Positions 10,134 to 21,529 of a stretch of DNA of 64,000 nucleotides are shown piece by piece (position 1 is the stretch's first letter; the number at the start of each line of letters is the position of its first letter). The position numbers and the translations under genes are program-made. A model generated the notes under the pieces. The model worked only from the letters and a program-made list of their open reading frames with translations. It ran no database searches and had not been told where the DNA came from. The stretch is from Sabethes cyaneus (taxonomy: Eukaryota > Arthropoda > Insecta > Diptera > Culicidae), in the NCBI RefSeq assembly GCF_943734655.1, contig NC_071354.1, positions 156,199,142-156,263,141 on the forward strand, read 5' to 3'.

Positions 10134-10735
10134 GAGCATATAAGAAGCATGGAAGGTTTCGTGATGATAGTCCCGTGCCTTTCTACGTTTGCTCTTCGTA
10201 TTGCACCATCCAAGGCAAAGTTGAATAGCATGTTAGAGAGTACATACCCTTGCTTCAGTCCATCCAAGGTCTCGAAAGCGGCTTCCGTTATTCTGACGCA
10301 TGATTTTGACCCTTCCAGCGTCGCACTAATCAACGTAATTAGTTTCGTCGGAAAACCATGTTCTAGCATTATCTGCCACAGCTCATTTTGTTTGATCGAA
10401 TCTTACGCCGCCTTAAAGTCCACAAACAGATGGTAAGTCTGCAAGTTGTACTCCCGAAACCTGTCTAGTAAGTGGCGCAGCGTGAACTTCTGATCAGATT
10501 CTGATCTGAGTCGTAGTCTTTTTTCTAAAAATAGGTCAAATAGGACCATACAACCACTCCTCCGGCATTTGTTCTTCCCCCTAGATACAGACATTGATCC
10601 CGTGGATTGCTTCGTACAGCCGCTCGATCCCCGCTATTCGAAATTGCGCCGAGATACTGTTATTCCCACCCGCCTTACCGTTTTTCATTTCACTAATTGC
10701 TTTCTTGACCTCCTCCTATATTAGTAGCTCCTACT
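10134..10735 (-). pseudogene. LINE A reverse transcriptase, N-terminal part
   Basis: The minus-strand translation gives EEVKKAISEMKNGKAGGNN next to LINE B. It then gives FTLRHLLDRFREYNLQTYHL and FVDFKAA, the palm block with the first catalytic Asp (10403-10500). Next come MLEHGFPTKLITLISATLEG and GLKQGYVLSNMLFNFALDGA (10190-10369), where the usual GLKQGD has become GLKQGY. The reading ends at GTIITKPSMLL just before the FADD catalytic block, which is missing because repeat R begins there. A stop near 10590 and frame changes break it. Confidence 0.8.
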
Positions 10736-10747
10736 TACTTACTTTAC

Positions 10748-12060
10748 TTATGTGTCCATGTCCGCCGGTCTGTCAGAACAAAGAGATGAAATCAGAGATC
10801 TCCACTGCTGACGGTTACCCGCCATGGATTTTACCTGTCGCCAGGACAGGTTCTCGTCTACAACCCGGATGTCGTTGGTTAAGCTCCGTCGCCAAGAGCC
10901 TCTGGGTCTGCCTCTTCTACGCTGTCCTTGTGAATTCCAGTCGAGTTCTTCTCTGCAAACCTCGTTCGCTCCTTTCCTCAAGGTATGTCCGAACCACTTC
11001 CACCTACGTTCACGAATTTCTGTGGCTATCGGTCATTGATGACACCGACGATGGAGTTCCTCATTGGATATCCAGTTATCAGGCCACCAGGCACGAATGA
11101 TGTATCGCAGGCACCGGTTAATGAATACCTGCAGTTTTTGCGTTGTCTCCGCTGAGACGCACCACGTTTCGCAGGCATACAGCAGTACGGATTTAACGTT
11201 TGAATTAAAGAATCGAGCGTCTACCTGCTCAACTTGTTGTCCCACTACTGCGAAGTTGGTGGAATCGTCAGTGTTTACTACCATAGACTTAGTTTTCGCT
11301 ACTTTGACTGTGAGACCTGCTGCCTGGGAGCTCTCGGAGAGGTCATCTAACAGCAAGACAATGTCGTCGGCTAGGTCGAGGTCTTTTAGCTGCTCCATCG
11401 TTAAGGGATTCCAAGGCAATCCTCGATTTTGTCTACTGTCAACTGCTCCAACTAATATCTTATCCATAACGATGAGAAACAGAAGCGGTGATAAAATGCA
11501 GCCCTGTCTTACGCCAGCAGTAACCCTTATGGGGTCGGACAAGACGCCGTCGTGCAAGGCCTTGCACGAGAACGCCTCGTACAGAGCCTCGATGAGATAG
11601 ACTAGCTTATATGGAACTCCTCTACGCCTAAGTGCGCCCCAGATGTTTTCGTAGTTGAGTCGGTCGAACGCCTTTTCGAAGTCTATGAACAGCAGCAGAA
11701 GAGAGTCCTGGAATTCGTTGATCTGCTCCAATATAATGCGGAGTGTTGTGATATGGTTTACACATGATCGGCGAGCACGGAATCCAGCTTGCTGCCGCCG
11801 AAGAGCAGCGTCGATCTTCTGCTGTATCCGGTTGAGGATTACCTTACAGAGCACTTTGGGAGTAATACAGAGCAACGTGATGCCACGCCAGTTACAGCAT
11901 TCAGTTAGGTCTCCTTTCTTAGGGACTTTGACCAATATGCCCTGCATCCAGTCCACCGGAAAAGTTGCGGTTTCCCATATATTGCTAAAAAGCTGATGTA
12001 TGATCTGGGCTGACAAAGATGGGTCAGCTTTGAGCATTTACAGTCAAATAACAGTCTATT
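10748..12060 (-). pseudogene. LINE B reverse transcriptase and C-terminal domain
   Basis: The main minus frame (11033-12037) reads KADPSLSAQIIHQLF, VPKKGDLTECCNWRGITLL, then FIDFEKAFDRLNYENIW (first catalytic Asp), GVRQGCILSPLLF and LADDIVLLLDD (second and third Asps). A small preceding piece, SLDEIVAANKSMKSNRAPGID, lies at 12040-12120 with a stop nearby. The thumb region ends LLYACETWCVSAETTQKLQVF. Compared with the family pattern, short in-frame losses seem to follow LADDIVLL and precede FFNSNVKSVLLYACETW. After a break, 10748-10981 gives RRRGRPRGSWRRSL and NRQQWRSLISSLC, the typical end of these polyproteins. The antisense frames 11064-11600 and 11655-11996 are shadows. Confidence 0.85.
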
Positions 12061-12097
12061 CCTGGCGCTCTATTGGATTTCATACTCTTGTTGGCTG

Positions 12098-12709
12098 CTA
12101 CAATTTCATCCAGCGATGGCGCCTCCGAGTTGACGCGATTAATTCGACTGTAGGCTGTAATTTAACTGTAGGCGTCATACGCTGCTGGTTTTGTTGATCA
12201 CTGACATTTGAAACTCGGAAGAGTTGTTTAAAATGTTCAGTCCATCGCTTAAGCATGGTACAGAACGTACGATCAATCAATAGCTGACCAGTTCTGTCCT
12301 TTAGCGGCATCTTTATATTAATCCTGGCACCACTAAGGCGGCGAGAAATATCGTACAACAAACGGATATCACCATTGGCGGCGGCGGTTTCTCCTTGTTC
12401 GGCTAGGGAGTTAGTCCACGCTCTCTTGTTCCGCTTACAAGCACGTTTAACAGCCCTCTCCAGTTCAGCGTATCGTTGACGGGCAGCTGTCTTAGCCGAT
12501 CTGGTCCGCGCTCGCTCAATGCCGGCCTCTCTCCGCTCGTCGATCTTCCTCCAAGTTTCATCCGAAATCCATTCCCTCCGCCTGCTGCGCGCTTTGCCGA
12601 GGGTTTCATTACTGGTCGTGATGAAGCCGTTCTTGATGCCGGTCCATTGCTCTTCGACGGTTCCACCAGGTGGCAACTCCGGGCCCCTTTTCACCTCAGG
12701 ATTCTCCAA
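12098..12709 (-). pseudogene. LINE B linker between endonuclease and RT
   Basis: This 203-codon frame is basic and helical, with strings such as ERAVKRACKRNKRAW and INIKMPLKDRTGQLL followed by RWTEHFKQLF, the conserved WxEHFxxL block just before RT in such elements. Its first residues, NPEVKRG, follow directly from the endonuclease C-terminus read in another frame, so the ATG at 12709 is not a real start. It marks a frameshift within one ancestral ORF. Confidence 0.75.
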
Positions 12710-12719
12710 TCGGCGAACG

Positions 12720-13409
12720 TCGTAGCGGCACGCAACTTTCTCCTCCCGTCGTTGGACACGTGCGACGCGCAGACGTATTTCGGTGAAAACAAGATGATGG
12801 TCGGATGCAATATCAGCGCTGCATTTGTTGCGTACATCAAGAAGGCTTCTACGATGGTCGATTTGGCTTCCCGTTTTCGTTCATCTCTCCTAGGCCATGG
12901 CGTCCCATGACGCGTTCAAGGTCCGCGTTGTTTGAGCTAATCTTCGCGTTGAAGTCGCCCATGTGGATCCCCTTCGGGATTTTCTCAACCACGCTGTTCA
13001 GCTGGCTGTAAAAACTCTCTTTCTTCTGCAGGTCGGTAGCATCTGTTGGCTCATAGCACTGGATTGCTGTAAGGTTCCTAACCCGTGTTCTGAATCTGGC
13101 AACGATTATTCGCTCATTTATCGGTTCCCACTTCATCAGGGCCGCATGTGCCTCTGGGCTGAGAAGGAATCCAACTCCTCTTTCTTGAGCAGCATTTTCA
13201 CCTCGTATGACAGAGTAAAGCAAGACTTGCCCGGATGGTGTCCTGTGTTCGCCAGTACCCGGGCAGTGGACCTCGATCAGCCCCAGGATTTCAAGGTTCA
13301 GGCGGCTAGCTTCCCTTGCAAGTTGAGCCAGCTTGCCCTGCTGGGCAAGGGTCAGTATATTCCATGTTCCGATTCGTGTCCGTGTTTTCATGCTAAAGGT
13401 CGTTGCCAA
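12720..13409 (-). pseudogene. LINE B apurinic-type endonuclease, internally deleted
   Basis: The frame starting at 13409 gives TRIGTWNILTL, then LEILGLIEVHC (catalytic Glu), IQCYEPTDATD, GDFNAKISSNN and MGRHGLGEMNENG. This is the N-terminal two thirds of the APE endonuclease. At about 12880 the reading jumps, in a different frame, to QIDHRRSLLDVRN and then SADIASDHHLV, the C-terminal catalytic Asp and His. About 50 residues between are missing, and a frameshift joins the pieces, so the enzyme is not expected to fold. The ATG at 13409 sits after a plausible non-coding leader. Confidence 0.82.
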
Positions 13410-13690
13410 TAATCCAAAGAGATTTCTTCTTTCATTTTCAGTTACTTTTTTGTGTTCTGGTACAGTAGGCTGTTAACCTAAGGTCCTTATCCCGCTGATG
13501 GAGCTGCCATCTTAATGGGGGCGGGAGCCACTGTGCCCCCTTTCCTGTTAGCATACGACAACAGAAGTTGGGTACCCCAGCCGGCACCTTGTGGAGGTAG
13601 GAATAGTAGTTAATGAACAGAGGTTATGGAATGCACATGTTCACCCTTTGCCAGCCAATTGGTGGCTCTACAGCTTGGTAGTCGCTAGTC
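13410..13690 (-). other. 5' leader of LINE B
   Basis: The leader has no ORF on the minus strand. On the plus strand it contains CGCTGATGGAGCTGCCATCT near 13492-13511, and a related string, CGCTGATGGGTCTGCCATCT, occurs near 15652-15671 in the LINE A leader. The two families therefore share a 5' UTR motif, perhaps through a promoter of common descent. Confidence 0.55.
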
Positions 13691-13758
13691 TTATCCTGTT
13701 CCCGCTGATCTCCGTATTTACCTCTCCATTCAACAGCGTCTGAAAGTGCTCTTCCTAC

Positions 13759-14184
13759 CTGCATGCCAGAGGTGGGCACCGCTAATCAGCTAACCGCTAA
13801 TATTTTAGCTAGCGAGTAGCACGTTCGCTAGGTTTTAAATGTGCTAGCGCTTCTATTACCTTCCGATAAACATAAGTACTACTAAATAAACTACCAGCCA
13901 CTAATTTTTGAAAATAATTTTTGGAAATAGTTCAACTAGCCATGAATGAACTATATTTGCTCGCGTCGCGAACAGCAGCGAGCAATTTTATCAATTTGTA
14001 AGAAACCGCACACTTATTTTTGTTATTATTTTCAAAAATTAGCGGCTAGTAGTTAATTTAGTGGCACTTTAACTTATCGGAAGCTAATGAAAGCGCTAAC
14101 AAATTTGAAACCTAGCGAATGCACTACTCGCTGGCTAAAAGGTTAGCGGTTAGCTGATTAGCGGTGCCCACCTCTGCTGCATGC
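13759..14184. mobile_element. Palindromic hAT-type MITE with 8-bp target duplication
   Basis: The element occupies 13767-14176 (410 bp). It is bordered by perfect 8-bp duplications CTGCATGC at 13759-13766 and 14177-14184. The ends read CAGAGGTGGGCACCGCTAAT and its complement. The CAGAGGTGGGC terminus and 8-bp duplication are hallmarks of the hAT superfamily. The terminal inverted repeats extend about 140 bp at high identity, so nearly the whole element is a foldback. No ORF is present. It lies in the linker-coding part of LINE A, and removing it with one duplication restores continuity. Confidence 0.92.
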
Positions 14185-15237
14185 TATCGCCTTTTTTTCG
14201 ATAAACAGGTTGGCACATTACAGGCGTGGCAAAATGCCTACACCTCAGAATTTGTAGAAACTCTGTGTGTCGTTGCTGGCGAATCTGTTCTCTGCGACGG
14301 AGAGCACGTGCTCCTCGTACTCGTGTTTTTCAGACGGTGGGTTCTTTTTTCCTCTCTATACCTTTCTCTGTTCTAACGTGTAGCCACTGTGAGCAAGAGA
14401 CTTCTGGTACTGTTCTTCTCATCTGTTACTCTCTGGCATTCGGCATCAAACCAGCCGTTATGGTGTCCACCACCTCTCTCACAGTTGTTTTCATGGCACC
14501 ATGGATGTTCCTCCGTAGCCCTCTTATATCTTCTTGATGTTCTACGATTCGTCAAGCTTTCTGGTGCATTCCTCTACCGTACCACCTGCCGTCAATCTCT
14601 GGTTGTTGAAACGTAGTGTTCTCTCAGTGCGAGTTTTCACCGCGATCGATAAGCTGCCACAAATCTTACACACGACGAGATAGTGGTCAGAGTCGATATT
14701 TGGTTCCTGAAAAGACCGTGCATTTTTGACAACCAAAAAGCATTGATCGTCAATCAAGACATGATCTATCTGAAAACTAGACATCCATATGGGAATCTCA
14801 TGGGAATCCATATGAGATGTGATTCAGATGTGGTGGTCGCGGCAAAATTTATGAGGCTCAGACCGTAATCATTGGTCGACAGTTGGAGTCTATGACTCCA
14901 TTTTCTGCCTTTTTACTGCCCCTGTAGTAGATGTGGTACTTGAAAGAAGTACCTTACCTTCAATAATAGGGTCTACTGCGCGGAACTCTCTTTCTCCGGA
15001 ATTTGGCCAACTTCCTGAACAGCAGCAATTTCCTCTCCGATTCAATGTAGCTCTCGAGCAAGCAGGCCAGCTCGTGTCGGTTCATGGAGAGTTCTGATAT
15101 TTCAGGTACCACCAATTTTTCCATAGTAATCGTTTCCTTGTTCTTTGCCGTGTCCTATGCCAATTGATCCGTATTTCCATTTTCGTTTGTCGTGGTAAAT
15201 GACGGTTTCGGAACACTCCCTGGGGTCGCGATACCTA
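14185..15237 (-). pseudogene. LINE A endonuclease and linker remnant
   Basis: On the minus strand the endonuclease opens near 15100 with NIRTLHEPTRAGLLARELH, a stop, then IGEEIAAVQEV (catalytic Glu block). A large part of the middle is missing. Reading resumes near 14870 with NDYGLSLINFA and at 14542-14811 gives QIDHVLIDDQ and NIDSDHYLVVCKI with the catalytic QIDH and SDH strings intact. The linker follows: NGWFDAECQRVTDEKN (14373-14555) and EYEEHVLSVAENRFASNDTQ (about 14240-14320). At least two stops and several frameshifts are visible. The plus-strand frames here are antisense shadows. Confidence 0.78.
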
Positions 15238-15646
15238 CCCAGTAAACCATTTGGTTTGTATATCTCGATTGCAACTGGGGTATACGAAATCATATCTGAA
15301 CGAAAAAGTTATATTTCACGCCATATAAGAACATATATGTACCAAAGTGGAGGCGACATACGTGCGAAAATTTTGACAACTATTTGTAATTTTATTTTGC
15401 GCAGTTTTTATAACACGCAACTAAATACTCCTGAATATATGATTAAGATATAATCAAATATTGCAATTGTCTATCCTGCTTTATAATTCACAGTCATGAA
15501 TTGTATATGAAGACACGCATGACTGCAAAACAACTTATTATTCACTTCAATTTGACATACTCTAATCATTATGCAATTCCAATGTTAAATTGACATGAAA
15601 ACGATTTAGTGTGAACTTTCTATTACGATTTTGTGTTATCTGGGTA
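15236..15646. mobile_element. CCCAG-ended MITE with TA target duplication
   Basis: Inverted ends CCCAGTAAACC at the left (from 15238) and CCCAGATAACA as the complement at the right (to 15644) are each flanked by TA. The 407-bp interior is AT-rich, without a coding frame. It sits in the LINE A 5' leader, separating the endonuclease start from the leader motif at 15652, which supports an insertion here. TA duplication suggests mobilisation by a Tc1/mariner-like enzyme, but only the short ends support this. Confidence 0.6.
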
Positions 15647-15810
15647 CATATCGCTGATGGGTCTGCCATCTTAGGTGTAGCTGCGGGATACAGCGTTTTC
15701 GCCCTACACCTGGGAAACAGGTGCTCAGGTTCGCACTTCCCAGCTTAGCTGCTCCAGTATGTACAGGAGGCATTTCCAGGTATGACCATCGATCGACACC
15801 ATTAACTTTG
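15647..15810 (-). other. LINE A 5' leader remnant
   Basis: It contains the GCTGATGGGTCTGCCATCTT string on the plus strand, near-identical to one in the LINE B leader, followed by a C- and G-rich section. The right boundary is approximate, set where LINE-like composition gives way to AT-rich DNA. Confidence 0.5.
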
Positions 15811-16767
15811 ATCTTCTAAAAGGCGCTAAATAGGGGCTTGAGAGAACCAGAACTATATTTAACGTACTTCCCGGTAACTCTCCCAATTTCATACCCATTC
15901 ATAAAAATCATAACTATAACTTAAAATAATCATCTCATGTTAGCATTCATTTTATCAGATTTTATCCTCTTAACGTTGAGCGAATATAACAGCAATGAAT
16001 TTGCTTTTCCAAACGCTGATTGTTTCGCCTGATTTCGCCTCCTTTGGCGATCGGAAATTCAGTAATGTAATCGACGCATAAGAACTGTAATCCATTCACC
16101 GGCTGCTCCCTGCGGGCAGATACCAGCACGCGCGTCGGAAGCTAATATCTTTAATTTGATTTAGGATCTTGTTCCCGTCTTCGAACTTGCCCCCGGGGGT
16201 GGTGGTTCTGCGTTTGCGATAAATTGCGTTTTGTAAGACAGATTTTTTTTGTGCCTGAGTGCCGTTCGCTCCTTGGGCCCGCTGGTTCCAGTCGCCAGAG
16301 TACGTACGCTGTCTGCATGTTTTCCTCTGTTGGTGGCTGCATTCAGATCACGTGCCGCGAATCTGTAAGGGGTAAACAATGGAATGGAGCTTATCTTGTT
16401 ACCGCAGCACAATTGACTACGTGAAGCTTTGGGTGATGATGTGCGACCAGAGACGACGGAAGACGAAATCTATCTGTGTTCTTTTTTATCCGCTGTACCG
16501 GCAAACGCCAATTGCCTCGTAAATACTTTTGCTCGATTGAGTGCAAGTTAAAGTTTAAAAGTGCAGAACAATCGGCATCTGTCATGAGATGTCGTCGAAA
16601 AAAGAGATACATACTTGCATCTGAGAGGCTGCACGACTGTTCTTTAGGAATAAGTTTAATATAAAATACACAATACTAGTAACAAGTAATTTAGTTCAAC
16701 TTCCGGAATAAAAATAATCAAAATTTTTACAGAAATTTTCAGATTTAGCCGCCCATGCCAATTTTCA
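15811..16767. other. Unassigned spacer downstream of the minus-strand gene
   Basis: Open frames of 60-83 codons on both strands overlap each other and show no domain. If the gene at 16768-17400 is real, its 3' UTR lies here. An ATTAAA-type hexamer on the minus strand (TTTAAT on plus) occurs near 16652. Nothing else is recognised. Confidence 0.4.
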
Positions 16768-17400
16768 TCACAAATCAAACAGATTTTTCTCAGAATTCTG
16801 GCCGCTTTTGCCACCGAACGATTTGGGTAATTGAAATTCTTGTCGTTTTGATGCTGATTTCTTTTGCTTACATCTCAAATCATTGGGTGGTGGTGGTGGC
16901 TTTTCGTTGTGCATCATTACACTTGCTGCCTCAAGCATGGAAGGTTGCGGACAGGATTTCCCAAGAACGTAAAGCTGTTGCATACATTGTTTAATTAAGT
17001 TCTCAGCTGGTTTCTAAGAATAGAAAAAGGTAACGTAACATAAGAGCCAAGCCATATTGTTATTAACAAACCACAAACCTGTTTTGTTCCGCATAGGTCA
17101 ATCGCCATCTGAAAATTGGTCACCGGGATCAAACATCTCAATGTCCAGTCGCGGCTCCGCTGGGAACACTCGTAAGCCGGAATCTGTCAATGATGGGTCG
17201 AAAACTAGAGTCTAGGTCGAGGTATCGGTTCGAAACCGGACACACGGTAAAGCACTCACGAGTTCATCATCAAAGCCATTTTCCGGATGATGGAAAGACG
17301 TTGATTTTTTCGCCTCACTGACTAAACTGTTAGTTCTACTCGATAGGATATAGATAACCACAAGGGAAACTGTGAAAGGAACCGTCCAACTGGTGGCCAT
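16768..17400 (-). CDS. Possible three-exon gene for a small secreted protein
   Basis: Three minus-strand segments join in phase 0: exon 1 17400-17260 (47 codons), exon 2 17108-17079 (10 codons) and exon 3 17013-16768 (81 codons plus stop). Donors are GTGAGT and GTTTGT, acceptors TTTTCAG and ATTCTTAG, and introns are 151 and 65 nt. The product is 138 residues. It has a strong signal peptide (residues 1 to about 25, MATSWTVPFTVSLVVIYIL), four cysteines (53, 67, 78, 105), a run of five prolines (96-100) and dibasic pairs KK (108-109) and KR (113-114) that could be processing sites. The start has an A-rich context, GAAAATGG. No family is recognised, and the cysteine spacing does not fit insulin-like peptides. 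The splice model is a prediction, and other exon choices remain possible. Confidence 0.45.
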
Positions 17401-17971
17401 TTTCCACGTGAGCGGGCTTCACTTCAATTTACTGCTAGGCGAATCCGAGTGCAATGAGGAAGACGCGCCTTTCGTGTACACCAATCGCGCCAGAAATGAT
17501 TGCATGTTCTCCTGGTACGGACGGAAAAGCAGCAATAGTGGCAGCAAAGTTAACGTCCTCGGACCGTTCGTGAAATATTTAGGGATGTCTCAGGAAAAGT
17601 TTATCGGTAGAAAATCTATCTCAAACTTATTTTGTTGCTTGCATGTTAGACTGAACGACAAATTCAATTTATTAATTTGCTCATCACTAGCACGAGTATG
17701 TTGTTATCAGTTTTCAAACGTTTGCCTTACCGTGTTTTCAATCAAAATGTAGTCAACGGTAAATGATTGCTTACTGCAACAATGTGTAGGATGTATAAAC
17801 TAGTGAAGAGTTTCATCAAACATTAGTTTTTTGTCTGAACTAAATACAGCGCAAGTATGAAGTCGCAAGCATATCATTGAGGGATGATATAGTGAACAAC
17901 AACAGGTGGAGGTTAATTGTATTCTGTATTCTTTATATGAGAACGAATCATTTTTATTTATAGTAGACCTG
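17401..17971. other. Upstream region of the putative secreted-protein gene
   Basis: A CACGTG E-box (17405-17410) lies just before the predicted ATG, within the likely 5' leader. No TATA box is evident on the minus strand. A 126-codon plus frame (17372-17752) overlaps exon 1 antisense and has no recognised domain, so it is not called. Confidence 0.4.
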
Positions 17972-18938
17972 CTGACCCGACAAACTTCGTATTGCCACAA
18001 ATTAAGCTGTGTTGTACATACATCGTGAATCTCGGATGACCTTTGTCACAATCTCGAGTTTTGCAAGTTTCTGAGGAGTTCATGGGTGGTTTAATATACA
18101 AATTTTCCTCACAGTAAAGTAGAAAACAGCTCCCCCCATTGCTTAGCCTGATAAAATAAAGCGGATTACATTAAAATAGTCGCCATGATTATATAACATT
18201 TCGCCGAATACCATTTTGCAGAACATCACTTCTCGGTTGACCATAACGCGGACTATAGAGTTTCGTGGAATACCATTTCACGAAAAACCTTACGCGGGAG
18301 GTACCATTTCATGGAAAATATTTTCGTGGAAATCGCAAGGGTTATCCTCTCCTCACTCGCTGTCGCTCATTCGGACCTAATTGAAAGAAAGTAATAGATG
18401 TCAGTCAGTCAGTCAGTCAGGTGTATGGTGGTCTTGTTATTGATTAATGTTTTATGGAAGAGTCTAAAATTTATCGAGTTCGATTAGTTTTTAAGTAACG
18501 CAAAAATTTCTGTTTTATTTGTATGAGAGTTCCACCACAGGGACTAAAACTATCCAACACAGGGAGAGGACTAAAACTATCATAAAAAAATCGTGCCTCC
18601 AAAACTCTCCCATTCCAAATTTGGTTCCATTTGGTTGAGTAGTTCTCCAGTTATGAGGAAATTTGTACATATTTCATTTGAATGGGAGCGTTCCCTCTTA
18701 TAGGGGGAGGGGTCATAATTTCCCTCCTGAAGAGGGGAGGGGTCTTAATGCACCATAGAAAAAGAGTTTGCCTCCCAAAACACCCACATGCCAAATTTGG
18801 TTCCATTTAATTGTTTAGTTCTTGAGTTATGAGGAAATTTGTATTTCATTTGTATCGGAGCCCTCTCCTGAAGGAGGGAGAGGTCATAATTCCCCTCCCA
18901 AAGAAGGAAGAGGTCTCAATTCACCGTAGAAAAAATTC

Positions 18939-18939
<1 letters not shown>
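17972..18939 (+). repeat. Dispersed repeat R, copy 2, leading into (CAGA)n
   Basis: It starts CTGACCCGACAAACTTCGTA as copy 1 does. It next has short degenerate repeats of an ATACCATTTCACG type (about 18185-18330) and a small (GTCA)5 tract near 18394-18420. Three modules of about 150-170 bp follow, each with a G-rich and C-rich stretch, CCAAATTTGGTTCCATTT and AGTTATGAGGAAATTTG. The last module runs directly into the tetranucleotide array. The order of module, microsatellite and short 3' flank suggests one mobile unit with the microsatellite as an internal part. Confidence 0.75.
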
Positions 18940-21173
<2,234 letters not shown>

Positions 21174-21215
21174 AATCCGTTTTTATAGGTATAGATTTCG
21201 AGTTACTCTTACTTC
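21174..21215 (+). repeat. 3' flank of repeat R
   Basis: AAATCCGTTTTTATAGGTAT and the following bases end the microsatellite abruptly. By position they are the right end of repeat R. Copy 1 does not reach this far, so the boundary cannot be confirmed inside this window. Confidence 0.4.
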
Positions 21216-21334
21216 TTTTATGAGTTAAACGCAGAAACTCTTTATTGGGTAACATTTTTCACAAAATTGAGTAGTATGTAAGTTAACGACGGATCCAAAG
21301 TACACGCACCGAACGACAACCAACCAACTCTAAC

Positions 21335-21529
21335 TCAGCGATCAATCACCTGTACAGGAAAACAGTCAGCAGTTTTGATACCCAGCAACACCGGACGATC
21401 GAAGGCAGCGAACATCAGTGCATGCAACGTGACATCGCCAGGTTTTGCAGGCTTAGCATATTTTAGGCAACAGACTAGGGCAGTGAGTACCATAAACGAT
21501 TCCAATAAAACCATTCCATTGACGACCAC
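21335..21529 (-). other. Short hydrophobic open frame, possible exon
   Basis: The 64-codon minus frame has a hydrophobic stretch (MVLLESFMVLTALVCCLKYA) and a donor-like CAG/GTGATT before its end. No partner exon, domain or promoter is found, so it is recorded only as a candidate. Confidence 0.2.

Larger units (their letters stand above)
10736..13690 (-). mobile_element. LINE B: nested, defective non-LTR retrotransposon
   Basis: A nearly complete APE-type LINE lies inside LINE A on the same strand. In order it has a 5' leader (about 13410-13690), endonuclease (12720-13409), linker (12098-12709), RT (11033-12060), a C-terminal RRGRPRGSWRR region (10748-10981) and a 3' tail of TAAG repeats (10736-10760). 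It is younger than LINE A because it interrupts it and its frames are longer, but it carries frameshifts and deletions in both EN and RT. Its 5' end is placed where the LINE A linker peptide stops. Target duplications were not found. The clade is not assigned. Confidence 0.82.
10134..15810 (-). mobile_element. LINE A: old non-LTR element split by three insertions
   Basis: Pieces collinear on the minus strand make one degenerate APE-type LINE: 5' leader (15645-15810), endonuclease and linker (14185-15237 and about 13690-13758) and RT (10134-10735). The gaps are filled by a CCCAG MITE (15238-15644), a hAT-type MITE (13767-14176) and LINE B (10736 to about 13690). Reading across the hAT MITE restores the linker peptide EEHFQTLLNGE next to KKAIACR. 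After LINE B the RT starts with EEVKKAISEMKNGKA, a block expected about 20 residues later. The 3' end is lost at about 10133. Stops and internal deletions show it is dead. Confidence 0.75.

Noticed and set aside
10594..13412. Plus-strand frames across the LINE B region (for example 11064-11600, 11655-11996, 12963-13412)
   Set aside because: They are antisense to RT and endonuclease frames with clear catalytic motifs.
10736..13690. A target-site duplication flanking LINE B
   Set aside because: Short similar words exist near both ends, but no convincing identical pair was found, so none is reported.
17227..17237. GGTTCGAAACC, an exact pol III B-box match
   Set aside because: No A box at the right distance and no cloverleaf can be drawn; it lies in a predicted intron.
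16768..17400. Insulin-like peptide identity for the minus-strand secreted protein
   Set aside because: An LCG string suggested a B chain, but the next cysteine is 13 residues away rather than about 11, and there is no A-chain CC-xxx-C motif.
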